Assembly: GCF_016901135.1 (NCBI RefSeq)
Contig: NZ_JAFEVL010000020.1
Coordinates: 310,001 to 374,000 of the forward strand
Origin: Martinezella lusitana
Lineage (GTDB): Bacteria; Pseudomonadota; Alphaproteobacteria; Rhizobiales; Rhizobiaceae
Length of the DNA: 64,000 nucleotides
Reading direction: 5' to 3'
In this document: in pieces, positions 50,758 through 59,517 of the stretch
How the letters are laid out: the number at the start of each line of letters is the position of its first letter
How positions within the stretch are numbered: the first letter of the stretch is position 1
The notes under the pieces: generated by a model
What the model saw: the letters and a program-made list of their open reading frames with translations, nothing else
What the model was told of the DNA's origin: nothing
Database searches by the model: none
Program-made: the position numbers and the translations under genes

Positions 50758-52746
50758 ATGTTTTCGAAGATACTGATCGCCAATCGCGGGGAAATCGCCT
50801 GCCGGATCATCCGCACGGCAAGGCGCCTGGGCGTTCGCACGGTCGCCGTCTATTCGGATGCGGATATCGGCGCGATGCATGTGGGGCTGGCCGATGAGGC
50901 CATCCATATCGGCGCGGCCGCCGCCGGCGAAAGCTATCTTTCGAAGGAGAAGATCATTGCCGCCGCCGAGCGGGCCGGCGCGGAAGCCATTCACCCCGGC
51001 TACGGCTTCCTCTCGGAGAATGCCGATTTTGCCGATGCGGTGGAGAAGGCTGGTCTGGTCTTCATCGGCCCGTCGCCGGCCTCGATCCGGGCCATGGGTC
51101 TCAAGGATGCGGCCAAGGCACTGATGGAGCGGGCCGGCGTGCCGGTCGTTCCCGGCTATCATGGCGAGATGCAGGAGCCGGGCTTTCTGGCCGAGCAGGC
51201 TGATGGGATCGGTTTTCCGGTGCTGATCAAGGCGCGGGCGGGCGGCGGCGGCAAGGGCATGCGCCGCGTCGACCGGCCGGGGGATTTTCCGGATGCATTG
51301 GAAGCGGCGCGGCGCGAGGCGAAATCGGCCTTCGGCGATGAGGCCGTGCTGATCGAGAAATATCTGCTACAGCCCCGCCACATCGAAATCCAGGTTTTCG
51401 GGGATAGCCAGGGCAACGTCGTGCATCTCTTCGAACGCGATTGCTCGCTGCAGCGCCGGCACCAGAAGGTGATCGAGGAGGCGCCGGCGCCCGGCATGAC
51501 GCAGGAGATGCGTAGCGCCATGGGCGAGGCGGCGGTGCGGGCGGCAAGGGCTATCGACTATCGTGGCGCCGGCACGGTGGAGTTCATCGCAGATGTCTCC
51601 GACGGACTGTCTCCGGATCGCTTCTTCTTCATGGAAATGAATACCCGCCTGCAAGTCGAGCATCCCGTCACTGAGGCGATCGCCGGCGTCGATCTGGTGG
51701 AATGGCAGTTGCGTGTTGCGAGCGGCGAGCCGTTGCCGAAGACGCAGGACGAACTCAGCATAAACGGTTGGGCCTTCGAAGCGCGCATCTACATCGAAGA
51801 CCCGTCGCGTGGCTTCCTGCCGGCAACCGGCACGCTGTCGCATCTCCGCTTTCCCGAAGGCGATGTCCGCCTCGATGCGGGCGTGCGCGAGGGGGATAGC
51901 ATCACGCCGCACTACGATCCGCTGATCGCCAAGCTGACGGTCCACGCGCCGGATCGTCCGGCTGCGCTTGCCAGGCTGACGAGGGCTTTGGAGCAGACGC
52001 AGGTGGCGGGAACCACCACCAATCTCGATTTCCTCATCCGCCTCAGCCGCCAGCCGGATTTCTTCGCCGGTCATCCGGATACGGGGCTGATTGATCGGGA
52101 AGCAGAGGCCCTGACATCGGCGCAACAGCCTGACGATGCGGCGCTCGCTATCGCAGCCATTGTCGAGGCAGGCGGCTTTGCCCGGCCCGATGGAAGTGAT
52201 CCCTGGCGCGCGCTCGGCGCCTGGCAGCTCTGGGGCGAAATGAGCCGGCCCGTCACGCTGCATTTCGGCAGCGGGCAGACGAATTGCCGCGTGATCGCAA
52301 AAGGTGGGCAATTTTTCAACGTCGCTTTCGATGATCGCACCATTCCGGTCCGTCTCCTGGCAAATGGTGGTGGCGCCTGCCGTGTCGAGATCGACAGCCG
52401 GCAATCGAGTGTTGATATCTTCGAAGCGTTGAATGGCATGACGCTGTTCCTCGATGGACGCACGCATCATTTCCATCGTCCCGATCCGTTGGACGGTGCG
52501 GAAGAGGCGGCCGCCGGCGGCGATCGGCTGATTGCCCCGATGCCGGGCCTCGTCAAGATCGTCCGCGTGCGGGAAGGCGATGCGGTAGCGAAGGGGCAGG
52601 CGCTGATCGTGATGGAAGCCATGAAGATGGAGCTGACGCTGACGGCGATGCGCGACGGCGTCGTGGAGAGCCTGCATATCGGCGAGGGCGATCAGACAAG
52701 CGAGAGCGCCGTGCTTCTGCTGCTCCGCCCGGAGGATACGGCATGA
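50758..52746 (+). CDS. mccA: Methylcrotonyl-CoA carboxylase, biotin carboxylase/carrier (alpha) subunit
   Basis: The 662-residue protein carries biotin carboxylase followed by the biotinyl domain. ATP-grasp motifs: MFSKILIANRGEIACRIIRT, HPGYGFLSENADFA, KARAGGGGKGMRRVD, ERDCSLQRRHQKVIEEAPAP and EMNTRLQVEHPVTEA. The C-terminal VMEAMKMEL (lysine biotinylated) is the carrier site. It starts ten bases after the RidA-like gene. Together with MccB it forms the complete carboxylase. Its stop overlaps the start of hmgL by four bases. Confidence 0.95.
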   Translation: MFSKILIANRGEIACRIIRTARRLGVRTVAVYSDADIGAMHVGLADEAIHIGAAAAGESYLSKEKIIAAAERAGAEAIHPGYGFLSENADFADAVEKAGLVFIGPSPASIRAMGLKDAAKALMERAGVPVVPGYHGEMQEPGFLAEQADGIGFPVLIKARAGGGGKGMRRVDRPGDFPDALEAARREAKSAFGDEAVLIEKYLLQPRHIEIQVFGDSQGNVVHLFERDCSLQRRHQKVIEEAPAPGMTQEMRSAMGEAAVRAARAIDYRGAGTVEFIADVSDGLSPDRFFFMEMNTRLQVEHPVTEAIAGVDLVEWQLRVASGEPLPKTQDELSINGWAFEARIYIEDPSRGFLPATGTLSHLRFPEGDVRLDAGVREGDSITPHYDPLIAKLTVHAPDRPAALARLTRALEQTQVAGTTTNLDFLIRLSRQPDFFAGHPDTGLIDREAEALTSAQQPDDAALAIAAIVEAGGFARPDGSDPWRALGAWQLWGEMSRPVTLHFGSGQTNCRVIAKGGQFFNVAFDDRTIPVRLLANGGGACRVEIDSRQSSVDIFEALNGMTLFLDGRTHHFHRPDPLDGAEEAAAGGDRLIAPMPGLVKIVRVREGDAVAKGQALIVMEAMKMELTLTAMRDGVVESLHIGEGDQTSESAVLLLLRPEDTA

Positions 52747-53612
52747 TTGAGGAACTCTCCAACCATGTCACGATAGTCGAGATGGCACCGCGTGACGGCC
52801 TGCAGAACGAAAAGCAGCCGATCGATACGGCAAGCAAGATCGAGTTGGTGAACCTGCTCTCCGATTGCGGTTTCGAGCGCATCGAGGTCACCAGCTTCGT
52901 CAGCCCGAAATGGGTGCCGCAGCTTGCCGATGCCGCCACCGTCATGGCCGGGATAGAGCGCAGACCAGGTGTGCGCTATGCGGCGCTGACACCGAACATG
53001 CAGGGTTTCGAGGCGGCCCTTGCGGCCGGTGCCGGCGAAGTGGCGATCTTCGCGTCCGCGTCCGAAACATTCTCCATGCGCAATATCAATTGCTCCATAG
53101 CCGAGAGCATCGAGCGTTTCCGGCTGGTGGCGGCAGCGAGCCGCGATCACGGCGTTCCGCTGCGCGGCTATGTCAGCTGTGTCGTCGAATGCCCCTATGA
53201 AGGGCGGGTGCCGCCGGAGAAGGTTGCCGATGTTGCCTGGCAATTGCGGGCGCTGGGCTGCTATGAAATCAGCCTCGGCGATACGATCGGCAGGGGCACG
53301 CCGGAGGCTGTCGACAGGATGCTTGCGGCGGTTCTGGGCGAGCTTCCTGTCACCGCGCTGGCTGGCCATTTTCATGACACGTCCGGGCGAGCGCTCGACA
53401 ATATCGCCGTCGCCTTGGAGCGTGGCCTGCGGGTGTTCGATGCGGCCGCCGGCGGCCTCGGCGGCTGCCCCTTCGCACCCGGCGCAAAAGGCAATGTCGA
53501 TACGGTGGCCGTGCATGACTATCTGGTTTCGCGCGGCTTCCGGACTGGCCTTGACGAAGAGAAGCTCGCCCGTGCCGCCGCTTTCGCACGAAGCCTGAGG
53601 AGTGCCGCATGA
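52743..53612 (+). CDS. hmgL: Hydroxymethylglutaryl-CoA lyase
   Basis: The 289-residue TIM-barrel enzyme splits HMG-CoA to acetoacetate and acetyl-CoA, the last step of leucine degradation. VEMAPRDGLQNEKQPIDTAS carries the metal Asp and catalytic Arg, SFVSPKWVPQLADA follows, and GHFHDTSGRALDNIAVALER supplies metal-binding His residues. GLGGCPFAPGAKGNVDTV contains the signature Cys. It overlaps mccA (ATGA) and is itself overlapped by the next gene, so the four genes are translationally coupled. Confidence 0.95.
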   Translation: MIEELSNHVTIVEMAPRDGLQNEKQPIDTASKIELVNLLSDCGFERIEVTSFVSPKWVPQLADAATVMAGIERRPGVRYAALTPNMQGFEAALAAGAGEVAIFASASETFSMRNINCSIAESIERFRLVAAASRDHGVPLRGYVSCVVECPYEGRVPPEKVADVAWQLRALGCYEISLGDTIGRGTPEAVDRMLAAVLGELPVTALAGHFHDTSGRALDNIAVALERGLRVFDAAAGGLGGCPFAPGAKGNVDTVAVHDYLVSRGFRTGLDEEKLARAAAFARSLRSAA

Positions 53613-54397
53613 TATCGAAAACGATCCATGTCCTCGTCGATGAGCGTGGTGTCGCCCAGCTGACGCTGGCGCGCCCGGAAAAGCACAACGCCCTGTCGGC
53701 AGAGATGATCGATGACTTGACCGCTGCAATCCATGATCTCGGCCATGACAAAACTGTCCGGGTCGTCGTGCTTGCAGGCGAGGGGGCAAGCTTTTGCGCC
53801 GGCGGCGATCTCGGCTGGATGCGCGCCCAATTCGACGCAACGCGCGCCGGGCGCATGGTTGAAGCCCGCCGGCTGGCTATGCTTTTCAAAGCATTGAACG
53901 AATTGCCCAAGCCGCTGGTCGCCCGCGTTCACGGCAATGCCTTCGGTGGCGGCATCGGCATCCTCAGCGTTTGTGACATGGTGATTGCCGCGTCCACGGC
54001 ACGCTTCGGTCTGACGGAGGTGCGCCTCGGCATCATCCCCGCCACCATCAGCCCCTATGTTGTTGCCCGCATCGGCGAGGCAAATGCCCGTCCGCTCTTC
54101 CTCTCGGGCAAGATCATCGATGCCTGGCAGGCGCATGCCGCCGGCCTGCTTTCCCGTGTCGTCCCCGAGGAGTCGCTGGACGAAGCCGTCGGGGCGGAAG
54201 TCCGCCATTTCCTCGCCGCTTCCCCGCAAGCTGCAGCCCGTGCCAAGGCGCTGGCTCGCTCGGTCGGCAGGCCGATCACCGATGGCATGATCGATCACGT
54301 TGTCGAGCAGCTGGCGGATGCGTGGGAAAGCGAGGAGGCGAAAGAGGGTGTGACTGCCTTCTTCGAAAAGCGACCGCCGAACTGGCGAGAGGCCTAG
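53609..54397 (+). CDS. liuC: Methylglutaconyl-CoA hydratase (enoyl-CoA hydratase family)
   Basis: The 262-residue crotonase-fold protein hydrates 3-methylglutaconyl-CoA to HMG-CoA, linking MccAB to HmgL. It has the oxyanion-hole phrases GEGASFCAGGDLGWMR and GNAFGGGIGILSVCDMVIA, then ARFGLTEVRLGIIPATISPY with the catalytic Glu position. Position in the operon, right after hmgL with a four-base overlap, supports the assignment over a general enoyl-CoA hydratase. It is the last gene of the liu operon and its end overlaps the convergent beta-helix gene by four bases. Confidence 0.9.
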   Translation: MISKTIHVLVDERGVAQLTLARPEKHNALSAEMIDDLTAAIHDLGHDKTVRVVVLAGEGASFCAGGDLGWMRAQFDATRAGRMVEARRLAMLFKALNELPKPLVARVHGNAFGGGIGILSVCDMVIAASTARFGLTEVRLGIIPATISPYVVARIGEANARPLFLSGKIIDAWQAHAAGLLSRVVPEESLDEAVGAEVRHFLAASPQAAARAKALARSVGRPITDGMIDHVVEQLADAWESEEAKEGVTAFFEKRPPNWREA

Positions 54398-55764
54398 ACG
54401 ACCCTGTTACGCTCGATGGTCAGTTGCGGGAACTCGCTGTTTCCCGCCGCCAGGTCGCCGGAAGCTGGCTTGTCCCAGCGAAAGCCCATGATCGCGCCTT
54501 TCTCCATCTCCTGGAAGAGATTGTCTGAGATGAGCGCCGAGCCGGCGCCATCCGCCACCGATACGACGCAGCCGATGCCGGCATGGCGGATGATGTTGCC
54601 CGTGGCGACCACGTTGCGAAGATAGGGCCCCCAGCCGAGCTTCAGGCCCCAGAGCGGTGCGTTCTCGATGATGTTATCGGCAACCAGCGTGTCGGCCTCG
54701 GCTGATATCCCGATGCCGAAGCCGCTTTCCTGAGCGTAAGGGGCCGTTAGCGACAGGTTGCGGACGATATTGCCCGTCACGGTGGCGAGCCGGCCGCCCT
54801 TGTCGAAATTGGCAACAGCAATGCCGTTTGCCGCGCCGTCGATCAGGTTGTTGTTGATGACGGCGCCTTCGAATTCGAATTCGCAGAAGATCGCCGTCTC
54901 GCCGGAGCGCAGGCATTGATTGCCCGATATCTGGACGTTCGATGCTGAATTGGCACGGATCGCGGTGAAGGCGCTATCGGCAATACGGTTGCCGGAAACC
55001 AGCACGCCGTCTGCGCGGAAAACGTTGATGCCATTGCCGTTCTGGCCGGTGCCGCCGCTATTGGCGCCGATGCGGGCTATGCGGTTGTCGGTGACGCTGC
55101 TGCCATCCTCGGCCTTCTCCCAGCGATGGATGAGGATACCGCCATTGCCGCAATCCTCGACGCTATTGCCAGTTACCGTCAATCCGGCCGATTGGACGGA
55201 ATAGATGCCGGCCTCGGCGGCCCCTGATATGCGGCTGCGCTCGATCCGGCCGCCGCAGCGCTCCAGTTGCAGCGCATGCTTGCGGCTGCCGGCAATCAAG
55301 CAATTGTCGATCAGCACCTCGTCGACGCCGGTGAATTGCAGGAGACCGCCGGCATAATCGGCAAGCCAGCGATTGCCGCCATCGAACACGATGCCGGACA
55401 GCTCGATGTGCCTGGCCTTGTCGACGTTCATCAGGTGGCCGTCACCACCATAGACGAGGCGTGTGGCGCCGGGCACGCCGGTGATGCGGGTATTATCAGG
55501 CAGCGTCAGGTTCGAGACGGTGTAGTTGCCCGGCGGCAGGAGGAGAGGCATGTTGTTGCGCGCGGCATTGTCGATCATCGCCTGCAGCTTGCCGCTCTTG
55601 ATATCGCTGGTGCCCGGTGTCGCCTTGTAGGCAATAGCGTCGATCGGGCCGCGCAGCTCGGCGCCGTTCATCTTCGCAAGTGGGGCAGCGAAGATACGGG
55701 GCGCAAACAGGCCGGCGGCGGCAGAAGCGGCCACAGAGGCGATGAAGGCGCGGCGCTGGATCAT
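54394..55764 (-). CDS. TAT-exported right-handed beta-helix protein, 456 aa
   Basis: MIQRRAFIASVAASAAAGLF is a twin-arginine signal, ending in a RIFA-AP site. The mature part is built of repeats such as VLIDNCLIAGSRKHALQLER, LTVTGNSVEDCGNGGILIHR and VQISGNQCLRSGETAIFCEF, each a parallel beta-helix coil of the NosD/pectate-lyase-like kind. It matches the rhizobial TIGR03808 family of TAT-secreted repeat proteins of unknown function. ATG 55764 was chosen because GGGAG precedes it and the signal starts there; the frame extends to 55965. Possible roles include polysaccharide binding or cleavage in the periplasm. It converges on liuC. Confidence 0.88.
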   Translation of the reverse strand: MIQRRAFIASVAASAAAGLFAPRIFAAPLAKMNGAELRGPIDAIAYKATPGTSDIKSGKLQAMIDNAARNNMPLLLPPGNYTVSNLTLPDNTRITGVPGATRLVYGGDGHLMNVDKARHIELSGIVFDGGNRWLADYAGGLLQFTGVDEVLIDNCLIAGSRKHALQLERCGGRIERSRISGAAEAGIYSVQSAGLTVTGNSVEDCGNGGILIHRWEKAEDGSSVTDNRIARIGANSGGTGQNGNGINVFRADGVLVSGNRIADSAFTAIRANSASNVQISGNQCLRSGETAIFCEFEFEGAVINNNLIDGAANGIAVANFDKGGRLATVTGNIVRNLSLTAPYAQESGFGIGISAEADTLVADNIIENAPLWGLKLGWGPYLRNVVATGNIIRHAGIGCVVSVADGAGSALISDNLFQEMEKGAIMGFRWDKPASGDLAAGNSEFPQLTIERNRVV

Positions 55765-55981
55765 TGCGAACTCCCGAAACAACACTCTGTAAGCAGAAAT
55801 CATGCCACGCGCATCTGTCTCGTTTTGGCACGTAAGCAGCGCAGAATCGGCGACTTGGAAGCTTTCATCTTGCGCGTCGGGCCTGCGCTTATTGTTTCGT
55901 TTACCGATCCGGCTCGGACGATGGCTGGAATTCGATCGGTTCGCGCTATGGGCGACTCGCGGCACATGCTAACTCTCCGGC

Positions 55982-56752
55982 ATGCGGATCGCAGCCTTTC
56001 AACGTATGGCACTCTTCGACGCCGTCGGGCAGGCGGCGGAAGTTTTGGCGCGCGATCTGGCATGGGCGGAAGCACAAGGCATCGACCTTGCCCTTTTCCC
56101 CGAATGCTACCTTCAGGGACACAGCTACAACAAGGCAATTGCCAGGCGGCGCGCCCTCTCTCTCGATGATCCCACCCTGAATGCCTTGGTCGGCCGCTGC
56201 GGGTCGGCAAGGACGACCGCGATCATCGGGCTTTTCGAGCGGCGAGGGGAGGCGATCTACAACAGCGCAATCGTCGTAAGAGCAGGCCAGATAATCGGGG
56301 TCTATGCCAAGGCGCATCCCCTCGAAAGCGGCTGCACGCCAGGAACGGATTTTCCTATCTGGACGCTGGACGATTGGCGCTTCGGCATCAATATCTGCGC
56401 GGATCTCAGATATCCCTACACGGCATCCCGGCTTGCCAGAAAGGGTGCCGGCCTCATCTGCAATCCCGTCAACCTGATGCTTCGCCCGCACAAGGCGGAG
56501 ATGTGGCATAAACCGGCCATATCGAGCCTGCAAATATGCGCCAAGCATTCGGGATGTTGGGTCATGTCGGCCGACGTCGTCGGCAGCAATGACGATGGTT
56601 GGCTGAGCTATGGCAGCTCAGCGATCGTCGATCCGAACGGCGTCGTCGTTGCGAAGGCGAAACCTTACAGCGAGGATGTGCTGGTCTTCGATCTGCCCGA
56701 TCGACAGCATGATGGCAAATTCGATCAAAAAGCTGATGTCATCGCTACATAA
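55982..56752 (+). CDS. Carbon-nitrogen hydrolase (nitrilase superfamily), 256 aa
   Basis: The three catalytic residues are in place: Glu in LALFPECYLQGH, Lys in IIGVYAKAHPLESG and Cys in FGINICADLRYPYTAS. The fold and 256-residue length fit amidases of the superfamily (omega-amidase, carbamoylputrescine amidase and others), but the substrate cannot be read from the sequence. It is soluble. The ATG at 55982 opens MRIAAFQRMALFD, the family's usual first strand. It is followed 29 bp later by the ligase-associated exonuclease gene; no functional link is known. Confidence 0.88.
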   Translation: MRIAAFQRMALFDAVGQAAEVLARDLAWAEAQGIDLALFPECYLQGHSYNKAIARRRALSLDDPTLNALVGRCGSARTTAIIGLFERRGEAIYNSAIVVRAGQIIGVYAKAHPLESGCTPGTDFPIWTLDDWRFGINICADLRYPYTASRLARKGAGLICNPVNLMLRPHKAEMWHKPAISSLQICAKHSGCWVMSADVVGSNDDGWLSYGSSAIVDPNGVVVAKAKPYSEDVLVFDLPDRQHDGKFDQKADVIAT

Positions 56753-56780
56753 TCGCGCAAATCACGCTATCCTTTCATCC

Positions 56781-57791
56781 ATGAGACCAGAACAACTGCT
56801 TTATCCAGCGCCCGAGGGATTGTTCTGTCCGATCGGCGGCTTCTATATCGACCCCGTGCAGCCGGTCGAACGGGCGCTGGTCACGCATGGCCATTCCGAC
56901 CATGCCCGCTCCGGCCATACCCATGTGCTCGCCACGCGCCAGACCCTGGATATCATGCGTATTCGTTACGGCACCGGCTTTGCCGGATCGGAACAGGCGG
57001 TTGGCTTCGGCGAGGAAGTGGTGATCAACGAGGTTAAGGTGCACTTCCATCCGGCCGGTCATGTTCTCGGCTCGGCGCAGATCGCCGTGGAAAAGGACGG
57101 GCTGCGGATCGTCGTCTCTGGGGATTACAAGCGCCGGCCGGATCCGACCTGCGCCGCCTATGTGCCTGTTCCCTGCGATGTCTTCATCACCGAGGCTACC
57201 TTCGGGCTGCCGGTGTTCCACCATCCCGATCCGATGGCGGAGACACAGAAATTTCTGGCTTCCCTTCGCCAATTCCCGGAGCGCACCCATCTGATCGGCG
57301 CCTATGCGCTCGGAAAGGCACAGCGCGTCATCCGGCTGTTGCGCGATGCCGGCTACGACAAGCCGATCTATATTCACGGCGCGCTCGAGACCCTGTGCGA
57401 TTACTACATCAGCCAGGGCATCGCGCTTGGCGAATTGCGGCCGGCAACGGTGGAAAGCCGCGATCAGTCGATCTTCCAGGGCGCCGTCGTCGTCGGCCCG
57501 CCTTCGGCTTTTTCCGATCGCTGGGCAAGGCGGTTTCATGATCCGCTGCCGGCCTTTGCCTCCGGCTGGATGCTGGTGCGCCAGCGCGCCAAACAGCTTG
57601 GCGTCGAGCTGCCGCTGGTCATATCGGACCATTGCGACTGGCCGGAGCTGACCGAGACGATTTCCGAATTGAAGCCGGGCGAGGTCTGGGTCACCCACGG
57701 CCGCGAGGAGGCGCTGGTGCGCTGGTGCGAGCTGCAGGGGGTCGCCGCGAAGCCCCTGCACCTCATCGGCTATGAAGACGAGGGCGATTGA
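56781..57791 (+). CDS. Ligase-associated DNA exonuclease (metallo-beta-lactamase fold)
   Basis: The 336-residue protein has the MBL-fold nuclease motif VTHGHSDHARSGH (HxHxDH), HFHPAGHVLGSAQI and VVSGDYKRRPDPTC, the last with the metal-bridging Asp. This beta-CASP-type family (CPSF/SNM1 relatives) is always found next to an ATP-dependent DNA ligase in bacteria. ATG 56781 was chosen as the family start; the frame runs to 56610. Its stop (TGA 57789-57791) shares one base with the ligase start codon, so the pair is coupled. A role in DNA end processing is established for the family only by association. Confidence 0.9.
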   Translation: MRPEQLLYPAPEGLFCPIGGFYIDPVQPVERALVTHGHSDHARSGHTHVLATRQTLDIMRIRYGTGFAGSEQAVGFGEEVVINEVKVHFHPAGHVLGSAQIAVEKDGLRIVVSGDYKRRPDPTCAAYVPVPCDVFITEATFGLPVFHHPDPMAETQKFLASLRQFPERTHLIGAYALGKAQRVIRLLRDAGYDKPIYIHGALETLCDYYISQGIALGELRPATVESRDQSIFQGAVVVGPPSAFSDRWARRFHDPLPAFASGWMLVRQRAKQLGVELPLVISDHCDWPELTETISELKPGEVWVTHGREEALVRWCELQGVAAKPLHLIGYEDEGD

Positions 57792-59428
57792 TGAAAGCCT
57801 TTGCCGATCTTCTCGACCGCCTGGTGCTGACGCCGAGCCGCAATGGCAAGCTGAAGCTGCTGACCGATTATTTCCGCGATACGCCGGACCCCGATCGCGG
57901 TTATGGTCTTGCCGCCATCGCCGGCACGCTCGATGTGCGCAATGTCAAGCCCGCGATGCTGCGCGAACTCGTTTTGGAGCGCATGGACGACGTGCTGTTC
58001 CGCTATTCCTACGACTATGTCGGCGATCTCGCCGAGACCATCTCGCTGGTCTGGGATAGGGAAAGCGACATCGTCCGCCCGGCTGGCGAGCAGCCCAGGC
58101 TCGGCGAGGTCGTCCGCAGCATGAATGCGCTGGGGCGTACCGAGGTGCGCAGCTTTGTCCGCGACCTGCTTGATCGGCTTGATACGTCGGGCCGTTTCGC
58201 CTTCCTGAAGCTCGCCACTGGCGCCTTGCGCATCGGCGTATCGGCCCGGCTCGCCAAGCAGGCGCTGGCCGAACTGAGCGGCAAGGACGTGACCGAAATC
58301 GAAACGCTGTGGCATGGTCTGCAGCCACCCTATGAGAGCCTGTTCCGATGGCTTGAGGGGCGGGGGGAGCGGCCGGTGCTGGCGACGCCGGCGATCTTCC
58401 ATTCCGTCATGCTCGCCAATCCGGTCGAGGCAGGCGATCTTGATGGGCTCGACCCGAAAGACTTCGCGGCCGAATGGAAATGGGATGGCATCCGCGTCCA
58501 GCTTTCGCGCGCCGGGCCCACGAGCAAGCTTTATTCCCGCTCCGGCGACGATATCTCCGGCGCCTTTCCCGATATCGTCGATGCGATGAGCTTCGAAGGC
58601 GTCATGGATGGCGAGCTGCTGATCGGCGGCACGGTGCGCTCCAACAACCCGACGCGCAGCTTTTCAGACCTGCAGCAACGCCTCAACCGCAAGACGGTGA
58701 CGGCGAAGATGCTGGAGGAATATCCCGCCTTCATCCGCGCCTATGATCTGCTGTTCGACGGCGCGGAGGATGTGCGCGGTCGCGGCTTTCTCGATCGGCG
58801 CGAGCGGCTGACCGAAATCGTCGAGGCGGCACCCCATGACCGCTTCGATCTTTCGCCCCTCGTCGATTTCACCTCCTGGGAGGAACTGGAGCGGCTGCGC
58901 TCCTCGCCGCCCGATCCGGTGATCGAAGGCGTGATGATCAAGCGTCGCGACAGCGCCTATCTTGCCGGACGGGCCAAGGGACCCTGGTTCAAGTGGAAGC
59001 GCGATCCCTACAATGTCGATACCGTGCTGATGTACGCGCAGCGCGGCCATGGCAAGCGTTCCAGCTATTATTCCGATTTCACCTTTGGCGTCTGGTCGAT
59101 GACGCCGGAGGGCGAGCAACTGGTGCCTGTCGGCAAAGCCTATTTCGGTTTCACCGATGCCGAGCTGGAAGTGCTCGACAAATTCGTGCGCGACAACACG
59201 GTCGACCGCTTCGGTCCGGTGCGGGCGGTGCGCGCCGACCGTGATTTCGGTTTCGTTCTCGAAGTCGCCTTCGAGGGGATAAACCGCTCCACCCGTCATA
59301 AGTCAGGTGTTGCGATGCGTTTTCCCCGCATCGCCCGGCTTCGGCCCGACAAACCGCCCTACGAGGCGGATCGGCTGGAAAGTTTGGTCGCGCTGATTGA
59401 CGCGAAGGCTCCCGCTGTTGATGAATAG
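57791..59428 (+). CDS. ATP-dependent DNA ligase
   Basis: The 545-residue ligase has an N-terminal helical DNA-binding domain, then the adenylation domain with the nucleotidyl-lysine motif EWKWDGIRVQ (K-x-D-G), GELLIGG, AYDLLFDGAED and GVMIKRRDSAYLAGR, and an OB-fold C-terminal domain (WFKWKRDPYNVDTVLMYAQR, SGVAMRFPRIARL). It is of the bacterial LigB/LigC type fused to no polymerase or nuclease. With the upstream nuclease it is the two-gene core of the ligase-associated repair module; the helicase usually found with it is not next door. ATG 57791 is preferred to the TTG at 57788. Confidence 0.93.
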   Translation: MKAFADLLDRLVLTPSRNGKLKLLTDYFRDTPDPDRGYGLAAIAGTLDVRNVKPAMLRELVLERMDDVLFRYSYDYVGDLAETISLVWDRESDIVRPAGEQPRLGEVVRSMNALGRTEVRSFVRDLLDRLDTSGRFAFLKLATGALRIGVSARLAKQALAELSGKDVTEIETLWHGLQPPYESLFRWLEGRGERPVLATPAIFHSVMLANPVEAGDLDGLDPKDFAAEWKWDGIRVQLSRAGPTSKLYSRSGDDISGAFPDIVDAMSFEGVMDGELLIGGTVRSNNPTRSFSDLQQRLNRKTVTAKMLEEYPAFIRAYDLLFDGAEDVRGRGFLDRRERLTEIVEAAPHDRFDLSPLVDFTSWEELERLRSSPPDPVIEGVMIKRRDSAYLAGRAKGPWFKWKRDPYNVDTVLMYAQRGHGKRSSYYSDFTFGVWSMTPEGEQLVPVGKAYFGFTDAELEVLDKFVRDNTVDRFGPVRAVRADRDFGFVLEVAFEGINRSTRHKSGVAMRFPRIARLRPDKPPYEADRLESLVALIDAKAPAVDE

Positions 59429-59447
59429 GTGAGGGCGATTCCTCACC
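59428..59447 (+). terminator. Hairpin after the ligase gene
   Basis: GGTGAGG (59428-59434) and CCTCACC (59441-59447) form a perfect 7-bp stem with a six-base loop that overlaps the ligase stop codon. There is no T-run, so it is a weak terminator or an mRNA-end stabiliser. Confidence 0.45.
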
Positions 59448-59517
59448 ACAATGTGAGTTGGCCTTGCCTTTCAACCCGTGCAATTTCGAACTGCGCCGGG
59501 ATAATTGGACAGAGCCT

